DNA of 64,000 nucleotides from CAZISM01 sp964541895. GTDB taxonomy: Bacteria; Zhuqueibacterota; Zhuqueibacteria; Residuimicrobiales; Residuimicrobiaceae. The stretch spans positions 1 through 64,000 of the forward strand of contig CAZISM010000009.1 in NCBI GenBank assembly GCA_964541895.1, read 5' to 3'. Numbering within the stretch: the stretch's first letter is position 1; every line of letters begins with the position of its first letter. The position numbers and the translations under genes were made by a program. The notes under the pieces are model-generated. The model searched no databases, was not told the origin of the DNA, and saw only the letters and a program-made list of their open reading frames with translations. Below are positions 43,347-51,134 of this stretch, piece by piece.

Positions 43347-46300
43347 ATGAGAAAACGAAATACCGCCTGTCTTGCGCTTGTTGCTGTGCTGTTGTGGTTT
43401 GCCCCTGCTCTTCCTTACCCGGCCGATAAAGGTCCGGTAAAGGTAATGACCCTGGAACCGGTGCCCATGCTCTCCACCACCGCGCTAGAGTTCGGGCGAG
43501 TAGCCTTACGCTCGACAAAAAGTGAGAGTTTTGACATCGTTAATCAAGGTGCGGATACGCTCATCATCACCTCTATTGCATCCGAATCAGGCTATTTTGA
43601 TGTGTCCCCCGACAGCGTCATCAGACTGGCACAGGATTCTCTGTTGACCGTGCAGGTCCGTTTCAGCCCCGACGAAACCATGCAGGTTAATGACCGGCTG
43701 CTCATCGCCTCCAATGCCGGCGACCTCTCGATTACCCTGCAGGCAGAGGCATTTGAACTATGGCCCCTGGCCTGGCGTATCCCTGCAGATTCAGCAGCGT
43801 GGTTCGGCCAGGAGGACGGTCTTTGTTCCATGACCTATAATCCGGTTACTCACCATGTCCTGGCCTTGAATAAAAACGATAGCGCAAAAATTTATATTCT
43901 TGACCCGGACCGGGGTCGTTTGCTCGGCACATTAAACACACCAGGCACCGATCACTATAGCAATATCTCGGCGGCTGCTGACGGCCAATTGTTCCTGGCG
44001 ACTCTGGCGCCCGAGGGGTCCTCCTTTAAACTGTACCGCTATGCGGATGAACAGTCGCTGCCGGAGCTGGTCTTTACCGGCATGCTTTCGGGGCGAAGTG
44101 GTGACGCTTTGGCGGTCGCTGAAACCGAGTCCGGCAAGGTGATCTATGTCTCGGGTATCGATAATCCAAAACTGTTCACGTTGCGCAGCCAGGATGGTCA
44201 GCTGTATCGTCGCGCCGGCGATCTGGTGCTGGCTGAGCCCGGCGCGGCCGGCTCCAGTATCGCACCCGCCCCGGGCGGGCCATACTTGTTCATCAAGGGA
44301 CCCGGCAAACCCACCCGTTATATACGCAGCAGCGGTGAGCTTGTTCACACCTTTGCTCCGGCTCTGCCGACCGGCACCACTCTACACTGCTTTCAGGTTC
44401 CTGATGAATCAGGGGGCGCCCGCACCTTTCTTGCCGCTGGTCACGGATTCACTCCCGTCAGCAGAGTTCTCGAGCTGCTGGGCGCATCCGGCGAAGGTCT
44501 TTGTGATTCATTGTATGTTCTGCCTGCGCCTACGCCGATGTACTCCAGCCAAACGAATGCGAACGGCACGGCGCAGCTTGTTTATATTCCGGTGAGCCAC
44601 CTCTTGCTGGAGATGACGACCAACAACGGGCTGGCCGCTTACCAGATGACGCAGGTTATGCCTCGTCCGCAAATGGCCGGCGGGCTTTTAATCGGCCGTG
44701 TTAAAGACGCAGTGACGCAAAAGCCGCTGATGAACGCTGAAGTGACCATTCTCTCCACCGAGTTTATCACTACGACCGACGACAGCGGCACATTTGCTTT
44801 TACCGACCTCCCTGCCGGCCTCGTAACAGTACAGGTGTCTGCGTATAATTATTTCAGTCTCACAAAAACAGTGTTTGTCGCTCCCGGCAGCCTGGTAACG
44901 GCCGAATTTCTGTTGCAGGAGCGCCGCTATCTCCCCATGAGCGTCTCTTCCTATCCGCAAGGCCAAGCGGCCGTTGTGGCGTGGGATATTCAACGACCAC
45001 AGGAGAATGTATCGTACCATAATAAAAAACCGTCCAGCGGCTGGTTTCAAAAATTTGGTCGAGCCTATGGCGCCGTGTTTGATTTGAGTTCCTATCCCCA
45101 TGCCACCCTTGAGCAGATCGATTTTAATCACTACGCCTGGCAAGTGCTGCACGGTCCATACCGTTACCGGGTGCATATTTATGACTGGTTGAATTCGATA
45201 GAATTGGCCGCCTTCGACGGCATGACCACGCACGATTCCTATGATACGCCCAAGTGGGAAATGGCTGTCGATCTGGGCGGTTTGCCCTGGGTGCAGCAGG
45301 CGGGTATTTTCATCGAGCCGTTGAGCGGCAGTGAGGAAGATGCGCATCCGGCTTTGTCCACCGACGACACCATTCCGGTTGAGTTCGGCACCAATTTCAT
45401 CATCGAAGATATCAACGATCCGTTTCTGTCGGCTGTCGACTGTCGCAGCAAAAACGCCGGCATGGGAAATTTTCTGCTCGATCTCTGGATCAATCCGGTC
45501 AGTGAGCGGGTGGCCGCCGGCCGGCCGTTGCTGAAGCTGCGGCCTTTAGCAGCGGGCGCACTCTCGCCAGCCATTCCCGGCGAAACCAGAGGGTTGATAC
45601 CAGCGGCCCATCGGGTTGAATCGACGGCACCGGCACAGCCGATGGCGTTGGCCGGCTTTGCCATTTACCGCGTCCAAGCGCTCAATCCATTACAGAGAGA
45701 CAAGCTGGCTGTTGTGAGCGACAGTGCGCGCACCTATGTCGACGAGTCCGCCCCTGCTGATTCCAGCTACGCGTATGCGGTAAGCGCGGTCTATGATTCC
45801 ACCGAGACCAGCCTGGTTTTGTGCCGCCATCAGCAGCCGCTGTATGTGCCGATCGCCCAGGCGAGAGCGGATGCGGATGGGAATTTTGTTCCGGATCTGC
45901 TGTCACGATTTATTTCGCTGCGTGGTGTGGTGACTACACCCAACCTGAATCCCGCGTTCGGTTCGGTGCATTTTCTCCAGGATGGGGCGGCCGGCATTCT
46001 GCTCAGAGCGAATCACAACTTTCAACTGGAGCCGGGCGATGACCTGTTNNNNNNNNNNNNNNNNNNNNNNNNNNNNNNNNNNNNNNNNNNNNNNNNNNNN
46101 NNNNNNNNNNNNNNNNNNNNNNNNNNNNNNNNNNNNNNNNNNNNNNNNCCGGATACGGTGATGGTGCGAATCGACCAGGATCTGGACATGGACGGCATGC
46201 CGGTGCCGGGGGGATTTTTCAACCTATCCGGCATTGCGGCCCAACACACGGAATCGAATCCGGCCAACCGGGATTATGAAATCTGGCCGCGCTCGCTGGC

Positions 46301-46610
46301 GGATTTTCAGATTACGGTTTCTGTGGAAACGCAGACGGCAACGCCTTTACGGTTCGATCTGGGGCAGAACTATCCCAATCCGTTCAATCCAACAACCTCT
46401 ATTGCGCTGGAAATACCGCAATCGGAACATATCCTGCTGGAAGTGATGGATATTCTGGGCCGACGAGTGGCTGTGATCCATGAAGGGGTGCTAGCGGCCG
46501 GACGCTATCGATTTGAATTTCAAGCCAGAGACCTGGCCAGCGGCACCTATTTTTACCGGGTGCGGGCCGGCGCATTTTCTGATATAAAAAAGATGGTGGT
46601 TTTACGCTAG
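43347..46610 (+). CDS. Large multidomain secreted T9SS protein (hydin-like, propeller, CarboxypepD_reg, OB-fold)
   Basis: This protein of at least 1087 positions, 33 of them hidden by N, begins with a signal peptide. An ASPM/SPD-2/hydin-like beta-sandwich (ALEFGRVALRSTKSESFDIVNQGADTL) covers about residues 45-137. Propeller-like repeats continue to about 450. A carboxypeptidase regulatory-like domain follows (GRVKDAVTQKPLMNAEVTI). A jelly-roll-type domain comes next (SSGWFQKFGRAYGAVFDL). An OB-fold segment is broken by the gap and resumes at VMVRIDQDLDMDGMPVP. The end is a T9SS sorting domain (LGQNYPNPFNPTTSIAL ... MVVLR). It is probably surface-attached or exported and used in binding or assembly; no catalytic motif was found. 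The start at 43347 has GGAG upstream. Confidence 0.8.
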   Translation: MRKRNTACLALVAVLLWFAPALPYPADKGPVKVMTLEPVPMLSTTALEFGRVALRSTKSESFDIVNQGADTLIITSIASESGYFDVSPDSVIRLAQDSLLTVQVRFSPDETMQVNDRLLIASNAGDLSITLQAEAFELWPLAWRIPADSAAWFGQEDGLCSMTYNPVTHHVLALNKNDSAKIYILDPDRGRLLGTLNTPGTDHYSNISAAADGQLFLATLAPEGSSFKLYRYADEQSLPELVFTGMLSGRSGDALAVAETESGKVIYVSGIDNPKLFTLRSQDGQLYRRAGDLVLAEPGAAGSSIAPAPGGPYLFIKGPGKPTRYIRSSGELVHTFAPALPTGTTLHCFQVPDESGGARTFLAAGHGFTPVSRVLELLGASGEGLCDSLYVLPAPTPMYSSQTNANGTAQLVYIPVSHLLLEMTTNNGLAAYQMTQVMPRPQMAGGLLIGRVKDAVTQKPLMNAEVTILSTEFITTTDDSGTFAFTDLPAGLVTVQVSAYNYFSLTKTVFVAPGSLVTAEFLLQERRYLPMSVSSYPQGQAAVVAWDIQRPQENVSYHNKKPSSGWFQKFGRAYGAVFDLSSYPHATLEQIDFNHYAWQVLHGPYRYRVHIYDWLNSIELAAFDGMTTHDSYDTPKWEMAVDLGGLPWVQQAGIFIEPLSGSEEDAHPALSTDDTIPVEFGTNFIIEDINDPFLSAVDCRSKNAGMGNFLLDLWINPVSERVAAGRPLLKLRPLAAGALSPAIPGETRGLIPAAHRVESTAPAQPMALAGFAIYRVQALNPLQRDKLAVVSDSARTYVDESAPADSSYAYAVSAVYDSTETSLVLCRHQQPLYVPIAQARADADGNFVPDLLSRFISLRGVVTTPNLNPAFGSVHFLQDGAAGILLRANHNFQLEPGDDLXXXXXXXXXXXXXXXXXXXXXXXXXXXXXXXXXXPDTVMVRIDQDLDMDGMPVPGGFFNLSGIAAQHTESNPANRDYEIWPRSLADFQITVSVETQTATPLRFDLGQNYPNPFNPTTSIALEIPQSEHILLEVMDILGRRVAVIHEGVLAAGRYRFEFQARDLASGTYFYRVRAGAFSDIKKMVVLR
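46049..46148. other. Assembly gap (100 N) inside the large T9SS gene
   Basis: The flanks do not overlap, unlike the first gap. The frame stays open when the N are read as residues, but 100 is a placeholder. The left side ends at QLEPGDDL and the right side resumes in the last strands of an OB-fold, so part of that domain is missing. Confidence 0.9.
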
Positions 46611-46680
46611 TATTCGGGGTGACCTTGGGCGTGCCGGGACGGGAACGAATAAGGCAATGGCTGAAATAACTTGAAGATAT

Positions 46681-46766
46681 GGGGGCTGCTCCCAGAGATT
46701 GCTTCGCTGCATTCGAGAGCAGGTTCTTTGACGACAACCGTGCCTGCGCTCGCAATGACAGAGGAG
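46681..46766. repeat. Intergenic repeat, copy C
   Basis: The stretch contains GAGATTGCTTCGCTGCAT (18 bases, the exact complement of part of copy A), then TTCGAGAGCAGGTTCTTT and CGCTCGCAATGACAG. It lies between the ends of the multidomain T9SS gene and the first DUF4097 gene. It is followed by an AT-free hairpin at 46780-46802. Confidence 0.7.
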
Positions 46767-46779
46767 GCGGAGCTTGATC

Positions 46780-46802
46780 GCCCGGGAAATAATTTCCCGG
46801 GC
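46780..46802. terminator. Symmetrical hairpin between convergent genes
   Basis: GCCCGGGAAAT (46780-46790) and ATTTCCCGGGC (46792-46802) form a perfect 11-bp palindrome around one base. It has no clean T-run on either side. It could be a two-way terminator, or the residual end of the neighbouring repeat element. Confidence 0.45.
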
Positions 46803-46844
46803 GTTCCATAATGGGGATGAGCAGAGAGAAAATAGGTGCAGCGG

Positions 46845-47846
46845 TTATTTCGAATGCGTCGACAGCTTGTTGATGTTGATGCTGCCGCCGGAGGTGCGCA
46901 GTAGCAGTTCCGGGCCGCCGCCATTGATGGTGGCGTTGAGTCGGGTCTTGCTCAACTCGCCTTCGACCGTGACCGGAAATTGCGTAGTCACCCGGCCGCC
47001 GCTGGTGGCGGCATCCACATCCACTTTGATATCCGCAGCCAGCTCGACGGTGATGGTGCCTCCCGAAGTTTTCAATCGACACGGCCCGGCCGGCTGTTTG
47101 CTGATGGTGGCTGATACGCTGCCGCCGGAGGTGGAGGCGTCAATATCGCCCATGACTTCATCGACATGAATGCCGCCGCCGGAGGTCTCTGCCACAACAC
47201 TGCCCTTGGCTTTTTCTATATTGATGGATCCACCGGAGGTCATGGCCTGCACCTGGCCATCGACTTCGCCGATACGGATGCTGCCGCCGGATGTTCGTAC
47301 GTCGGCGTTGCCGGTGCAGCCCTGCAGCGAAATACTGCCGCCGGAGGTTTTGCCGTTCACCGGGCCCTCAATGCGGCCAAAGGTGAGGCTGCCGCCGGAG
47401 GTTTTGCTGAACGCTTTGCCGGTCAGATCGGAAACGGAGATGCTGCCGCCGCTGGTATTGAGATCGACGTTGTACTTTTTCGGCACGCTGATGACAAAGC
47501 GCAGGCGCAGGCGTGACCGATCCCAGTTGAACAGTTTACTGTCACGATGATAGCGGGCGGTGACGCTGACATCGTTGCCGGACTGGGTGAATTCCAGCTC
47601 CAGATCTTCAAGAATACGATCAGCTTCCTTGCGCGTAGAGGCATCCATCTTGCGATACACCGTCACCTTAAGATCGCCCTGGCCGGCGGCGGTCACTTCG
47701 ATGCTGCCCATGTCGGCTGCCACGGTGAGATTGCCATTGTCACCGACTTTATAGTTTTTTTCAACCGTATCTTCGATATCAGCCAGAGCTGTGCCTGTCA
47801 GCCCTGCCAGCACTGCCACCGCAGTCAACCAGATTTTTGTCTTCAT
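46845..47846 (-). CDS. DUF4097-family beta-solenoid protein (1)
   Basis: This 333-residue secreted protein has a signal peptide (MKTKIWLTAVAVLAGLTGTALA). An N-terminal beta-strand domain follows (NLTVAADMGSIEVTAAGQGDLKV). A repetitive region has ten TSGG motifs spaced at about 18-20 residues, each introducing a strand such as SISVSDLTG. This periodicity is that of a solenoid and the family pattern of DUF4097. Function is unknown; relatives are often encoded beside ECF sigma factors and sit in the envelope. It is the last of four genes in an operon (sigma, anti-sigma, DUF4097, DUF4097) and is a sequence relative of the preceding one. It starts at ATG 47846 with GAGGAG upstream and ends ...INKLSTHSK. 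Confidence 0.85.
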   Translation of the reverse strand: MKTKIWLTAVAVLAGLTGTALADIEDTVEKNYKVGDNGNLTVAADMGSIEVTAAGQGDLKVTVYRKMDASTRKEADRILEDLELEFTQSGNDVSVTARYHRDSKLFNWDRSRLRLRFVISVPKKYNVDLNTSGGSISVSDLTGKAFSKTSGGSLTFGRIEGPVNGKTSGGSISLQGCTGNADVRTSGGSIRIGEVDGQVQAMTSGGSINIEKAKGSVVAETSGGGIHVDEVMGDIDASTSGGSVSATISKQPAGPCRLKTSGGTITVELAADIKVDVDAATSGGRVTTQFPVTVEGELSKTRLNATINGGGPELLLRTSGGSININKLSTHSK

Positions 47847-47865
47847 GACGCGCTCCTCTTTTATA

Positions 47866-49095
47866 TTATTTGCTCTTTTTAAGGTAAATGCTGCCGCCGT
47901 TCGTGCGCAGATCGATCAGATCGCCGCCGCCGTTGATCTCTCCTTTACTACGTAATATTCTGTCGCCGGTTTCAGACGGCGGTGTTTTTGTCAGCGGGAA
48001 ATCGCTGTAAATGTCGTTGCGGCCGGAAGCCCGGTTCGGCAGCATGACTTCGGCGCTGATGGTGGCCGGCAGACCCGCCGGAATGGTGAGGGTGATATCG
48101 CCGCCGGTGGTGCGGGCCCGGACCTCGTGTTTCTGTTTGAAATCCTTCAGGGTCATGACGATGTCGATATCGCCGCCGGTATTGTCTGCGACAATCCCTG
48201 CCTGCAAGCTGTCCACTGCAATGGCGCCGCCCATGGTGCGGACGACGAGCGGGGCTGTAATCACGTCAGCCTCTACATCGCCACCTGAGGTGGAAGCATC
48301 CACGCGGGCGTGCACCTGTCGCATTTCGATATCGCCCCCCATGGTTTTAAGGCTGATTCCTTCGCCCTCGGCTCTCTTTAATTCGATGGAACCGCCCATG
48401 GTCGATGCCTGCAACAAGCCGGAGATATCTTTTAATTCGATATCGCCGCCTGAGGTGCTGAGCTGGACCCTGTTGGTCGAGCGTTTCAGTTCAATATTGC
48501 CGCCGTCGGTGCGGATGTCGGTGCGGCTGTAGATATCCTTGAGCTCGACGTCGCCCCCGGAGGTGCTGGCGTTGAGCGTCCCGGAAATGGAGGAGAAGGT
48601 CAGATCGCCGCCGGAGGTGCGCACTTCTATGATTCCGGAGAGCGTGGCCAGGCTGATGTCGCCGCCGGCGGTGTTCAGCTCTATTTCACCGTCCAGATTG
48701 GCAACCTCCAGATTGCCGCCTGCTGACCTGACTTTGACGTTGAATTTGTTCGGCAGGGTGATTTCGTAATCGCTCTCGGCGCCCTGATGGAGCTCCGGGC
48801 TGGTGATCTTGAGCGCATTGTTCAGTCGGCTGTAGCCCTCCTGGGCTTGTTCGACGAGGCGCTGCATCTCTTCGCGGGTGCGGACATCCGCATGCAGGGT
48901 CTGCCGCACGGCTATAAAGGAGTGCTTGCCGCCCTTGATGGAGACATCGCCCTGGGTGATGTTGACCGTGAGCATGCCGCCGGGTGCCATGTCAAACTTT
49001 TTTTCGATCACCGCCTTGTAATCGCCACTGTTACCGGTTATAGTCTGGCCGAAAAGCGCCGACACAGTCAAAAAAATCAAAAGTACGTATTTCAT
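47866..49095 (-). CDS. DUF4097-family beta-solenoid protein (2)
   Basis: This 409-residue secreted protein is of the same family as its downstream neighbour. It has a signal peptide (MKYVLLIFLTVSALFGQ), the N-terminal MLTVNITQGDVSIKGGKHSF and about a dozen [TS]xGG turns (RTSGGDLTF, STSGGDVEL, TMGGSIELKRAE, TMGGDIEMRQ). The turns here favour GGDIEL over the GGSI of the neighbour, so the two genes diverged after duplication. The ATG at 49095 comes one base after the anti-sigma gene's TGA, with GAGGG upstream, which indicates coupled translation. The longer frame from 49137 overlaps the anti-sigma gene and is not used. Confidence 0.85.
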   Translation of the reverse strand: MKYVLLIFLTVSALFGQTITGNSGDYKAVIEKKFDMAPGGMLTVNITQGDVSIKGGKHSFIAVRQTLHADVRTREEMQRLVEQAQEGYSRLNNALKITSPELHQGAESDYEITLPNKFNVKVRSAGGNLEVANLDGEIELNTAGGDISLATLSGIIEVRTSGGDLTFSSISGTLNASTSGGDVELKDIYSRTDIRTDGGNIELKRSTNRVQLSTSGGDIELKDISGLLQASTMGGSIELKRAEGEGISLKTMGGDIEMRQVHARVDASTSGGDVEADVITAPLVVRTMGGAIAVDSLQAGIVADNTGGDIDIVMTLKDFKQKHEVRARTTGGDITLTIPAGLPATISAEVMLPNRASGRNDIYSDFPLTKTPPSETGDRILRSKGEINGGGDLIDLRTNGGSIYLKKSK

Positions 49096-49096
49096 A

Positions 49097-50092
49097 TCAA
49101 CCCTCACGATCCAGAGTTCGACCGCCTGTTTTTTCACTTTTTTCAGTATGAAGCTGTTTCAACATCTCTTCTGCTTTGTAACGAATGTAGGTGCTGGTGT
49201 CGGATTTGGCGGCGTGCAGCACCTTTTCGAGCTCTGCGTCCGGCGCTGCTCGGCCGGTCAGTGTTTCAAAGGCCTGAATGCGCAGGGCCATGTTTTGATC
49301 GTACAGCAACACCCGCAACAGCATATGTTTTATGGCTTCGTTCATGGGCACGGATTTGAGTACCTTGAGCGCCATCAATCGCACCCCCTGATTCTGTTCC
49401 TTTTGCAGCAGGTATTCTATGGCGGTCAGCAAATCCGTGTCCAGCCCCTGTTCCTTGATGGCGATGGCTTGCATGGTGCGGACGGCGTTCAACCGGGCTG
49501 ACGGATTTTGCTCTTCCGCCACAGCCTGGCGCAGCATCTGCCGGATGACGGGATTATCGGTCGCTGCGCGATAGGAGACATTGTTGATGGTGTTGTACTG
49601 GATCTCCACCAGCCCGGTGGCAGGATCATATTTTACCTTTTCGACCGCATTGATATAGGGATCAATGGCGCCCTGGGCTGTGTTCACCGTCTGGTTGGCG
49701 GTCAGCAGCTGCTGCAGCACGGCACTGTCGGCCGGCGGCCTCTGGCCGGTGAAGCGGCCGGCGCCGAACCCGACAACCAGCAGCACCAACGCCAAAGCCC
49801 ATTGCAGGCTGGGTCTGAGGCGAAGCTGTGGCTGTCGCCGGGACCGTGCCTCGCGCTGCAGCTGCAGGACAAGACGGCTGCGCAAGGCGCAGAGCATGTC
49901 ATCCTGACCCTGAGGCGGCGCCGCCTGTTGCAGCGCTTTGGCCAGCTTTTCCAGCTCGGCCAGCTTTTGCCGGCACTCGGGGCACCCCTCCAGGTGGGCC
50001 TGGATCGAGCGGGTCTCCTCTGCAGAGGTTTCGTCAGCAGCGTACAGCGGCAGCAGGGCCGCTATCGTCCTGCAATTCCAGGTGTTATTCAT
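49097..50092 (-). CDS. Anti-sigma factor with zinc finger and HEAT-repeat periplasmic domain
   Basis: This 331-residue protein has an N-terminal zinc-binding anti-sigma domain: Cys7 and His33-x3-Cys37-x2-Cys40 in AHLEGCPECRQKLAEL. A single transmembrane helix follows (about 95-112, WALALVLLVVGFGAG). The outer part is of about 210 residues with HEAT-like helical repeats (ATDNPVIRQMLRQAV, AIEYLLQKEQNQGVRLMALKVLKSV, LLRVLLYDQNMALRIQAFETL). The zinc finger should hold the ECF sigma factor encoded just upstream. The outer helical domain may sense an envelope signal; this is an inference. It begins seven bases after the sigma gene and ends one base before the first DUF4097 start. Confidence 0.88.
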   Translation of the reverse strand: MNNTWNCRTIAALLPLYAADETSAEETRSIQAHLEGCPECRQKLAELEKLAKALQQAAPPQGQDDMLCALRSRLVLQLQREARSRRQPQLRLRPSLQWALALVLLVVGFGAGRFTGQRPPADSAVLQQLLTANQTVNTAQGAIDPYINAVEKVKYDPATGLVEIQYNTINNVSYRAATDNPVIRQMLRQAVAEEQNPSARLNAVRTMQAIAIKEQGLDTDLLTAIEYLLQKEQNQGVRLMALKVLKSVPMNEAIKHMLLRVLLYDQNMALRIQAFETLTGRAAPDAELEKVLHAAKSDTSTYIRYKAEEMLKQLHTEKSEKTGGRTLDREG

Positions 50093-50098
50093 TTAGGT

Positions 50099-50617
50099 TC
50101 ACCACCATGTTTTCTTTAATTTTTCCACAGCTCTAAAGAGATAATTTTTCACCGTGCCTTCGCGGCATTGCATGATCTCGGCAATTTCCCTGATTTTATA
50201 GCCCTGGAAGTACTTTAGCGTGACCACGATTCGCAGTTTAGCCGGCAGCTGCGCCACCTGTCGGCGCAGATAGTCCAGGTCTGCCGGCGCTTCAGGATCG
50301 CTGCGGACCTGGCTCAGAACCTGATCTTCCAGAGAGACGAACCGGCGTAAACGCCGCTGTCGTAAACGTGAGCGGGCCACGTTGATGGCAATGCGCAGCA
50401 GCCAGGTGCTGAACCGGCACTCGAAGCGAAAGGACGGCAGATGCCTGTAGGCGCGGATAAAGGTTTCCTGATAGACGTCCTGGCTGTCCGGCAGGTCGTT
50501 CAGAATGCCCTGTGCCGCTGCCAGCACCTGGCGGTCATAACGATGAACCAGTTGCGTAAAGGCCGCAGACTCACCGGCCTGGGCCCTTTTTACCAGTTGA
50601 ATTTCGGTTTCTTCCAT
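50099..50617 (-). CDS. ECF-type RNA polymerase sigma factor
   Basis: This 172-residue group-4 sigma factor recruits RNA polymerase to a stress or envelope regulon. Region 2 covers about residues 18-85 (LVHRYDRQVLAAAQGILNDLPDSQDVYQETFIRAYRHLPSFRFECRFSTWLLRIAINVARS). Region 4 covers about 110-168 (LPAKLRIVVTLKYFQGYKIREIAEIMQCREGTVKNYLFRAVEKLKK). The ATG at 50617 has no good ribosome binding site and lies 9 bases after a TCTAA -10-like element, so the message may be nearly leaderless. Its partner anti-sigma gene follows, and the operon probably activates its own promoter. Confidence 0.93.
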   Translation of the reverse strand: MEETEIQLVKRAQAGESAAFTQLVHRYDRQVLAAAQGILNDLPDSQDVYQETFIRAYRHLPSFRFECRFSTWLLRIAINVARSRLRQRRLRRFVSLEDQVLSQVRSDPEAPADLDYLRRQVAQLPAKLRIVVTLKYFQGYKIREIAEIMQCREGTVKNYLFRAVEKLKKTWW

Positions 50618-50626
50618 AGCTGTTTA

Positions 50627-50653
50627 TTAGACTCGGGAAATGAAAAATGGTTT
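50627..50653 (-). promoter_or_regulatory. Possible autoregulated ECF promoter
   Basis: On the minus strand, AAACC (50653-50649) and TCTAA (50631-50627) are separated by 17 bases. The TCTAA -10 matches RpoE-like ECF promoters, while the -35 is only half similar (AAC core). A start would fall at about the ATG. This is based on sequence resemblance only. Confidence 0.35.
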
Positions 50654-50662
50654 GCATCAAAT

Positions 50663-50700
50663 AAAAAAAAAAGGTTTACCCAACCGGATAAACCTTTTTT
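50663..50700 (-). terminator. Terminator after spoVG
   Basis: AAGGTTTA (50671-50678) and TAAACCTT (50689-50696) form a stem with a 10-base loop, flanked by an A-run (50663-50670) and a T-run. Read on the minus strand, it ends the spoVG transcript 78 bases after its stop codon. Confidence 0.7.
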
Positions 50701-50778
50701 CAAACCTTCTCCTCTTTGCGTGTCAGCCGTCAGCACTGGAGACGCTGCCGGAAGGGAGCATGGGATCGAATGAGATGA

Positions 50779-51105
50779 TCAAAGCTCGTCATCCACATAG
50801 GCCCATTCCTCTTTTTCTGACGGATCGTAAACGTACTCTCCACGTTCTGCCCGCTCCTCCACATGCCTGTATTCCGCCAAGATCTCTTCTTCCATTTTGG
50901 TTCGAAAATCTTTTGTAATGGGGTGAGCGATATCCCTCTGCGTCCCGTCCTCCGACTTGCGGCTCGGCATACAGAGCAGCAAGCCTTTTTTGCTCTGAAT
51001 GATTTTGAGCCCCTTGACTGCAAAGACATTATCAAAGGTGACGTTGACGAAGGCTTTGAGTTTGTTCTCGTTCCTGAGTCTGATGCTGATTTCAGTAAGT
51101 TCCAT
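50779..51105 (-). CDS. SpoVG-family regulator
   Basis: This 108-residue protein matches SpoVG over its conserved core: ISIRLRNENKLKAFVNVTFDNVFAVKGLKII, GLLLCMPSRKSEDGTQRDIAHPI and then a helical, acidic tail (EYRHVEERAERGEYVY). SpoVG proteins bind DNA or RNA and regulate septation and gene expression; they occur well beyond spore formers. Its GAGGG ribosome binding site is clear. It lies 29 bases downstream of the PHP-domain gene in the same direction, which may share its promoter. Confidence 0.93.
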   Translation of the reverse strand: MELTEISIRLRNENKLKAFVNVTFDNVFAVKGLKIIQSKKGLLLCMPSRKSEDGTQRDIAHPITKDFRTKMEEEILAEYRHVEERAERGEYVYDPSEKEEWAYVDDEL

Positions 51106-51134
51106 GCGAACCCTCTCACCTTTAGAATGGATGT

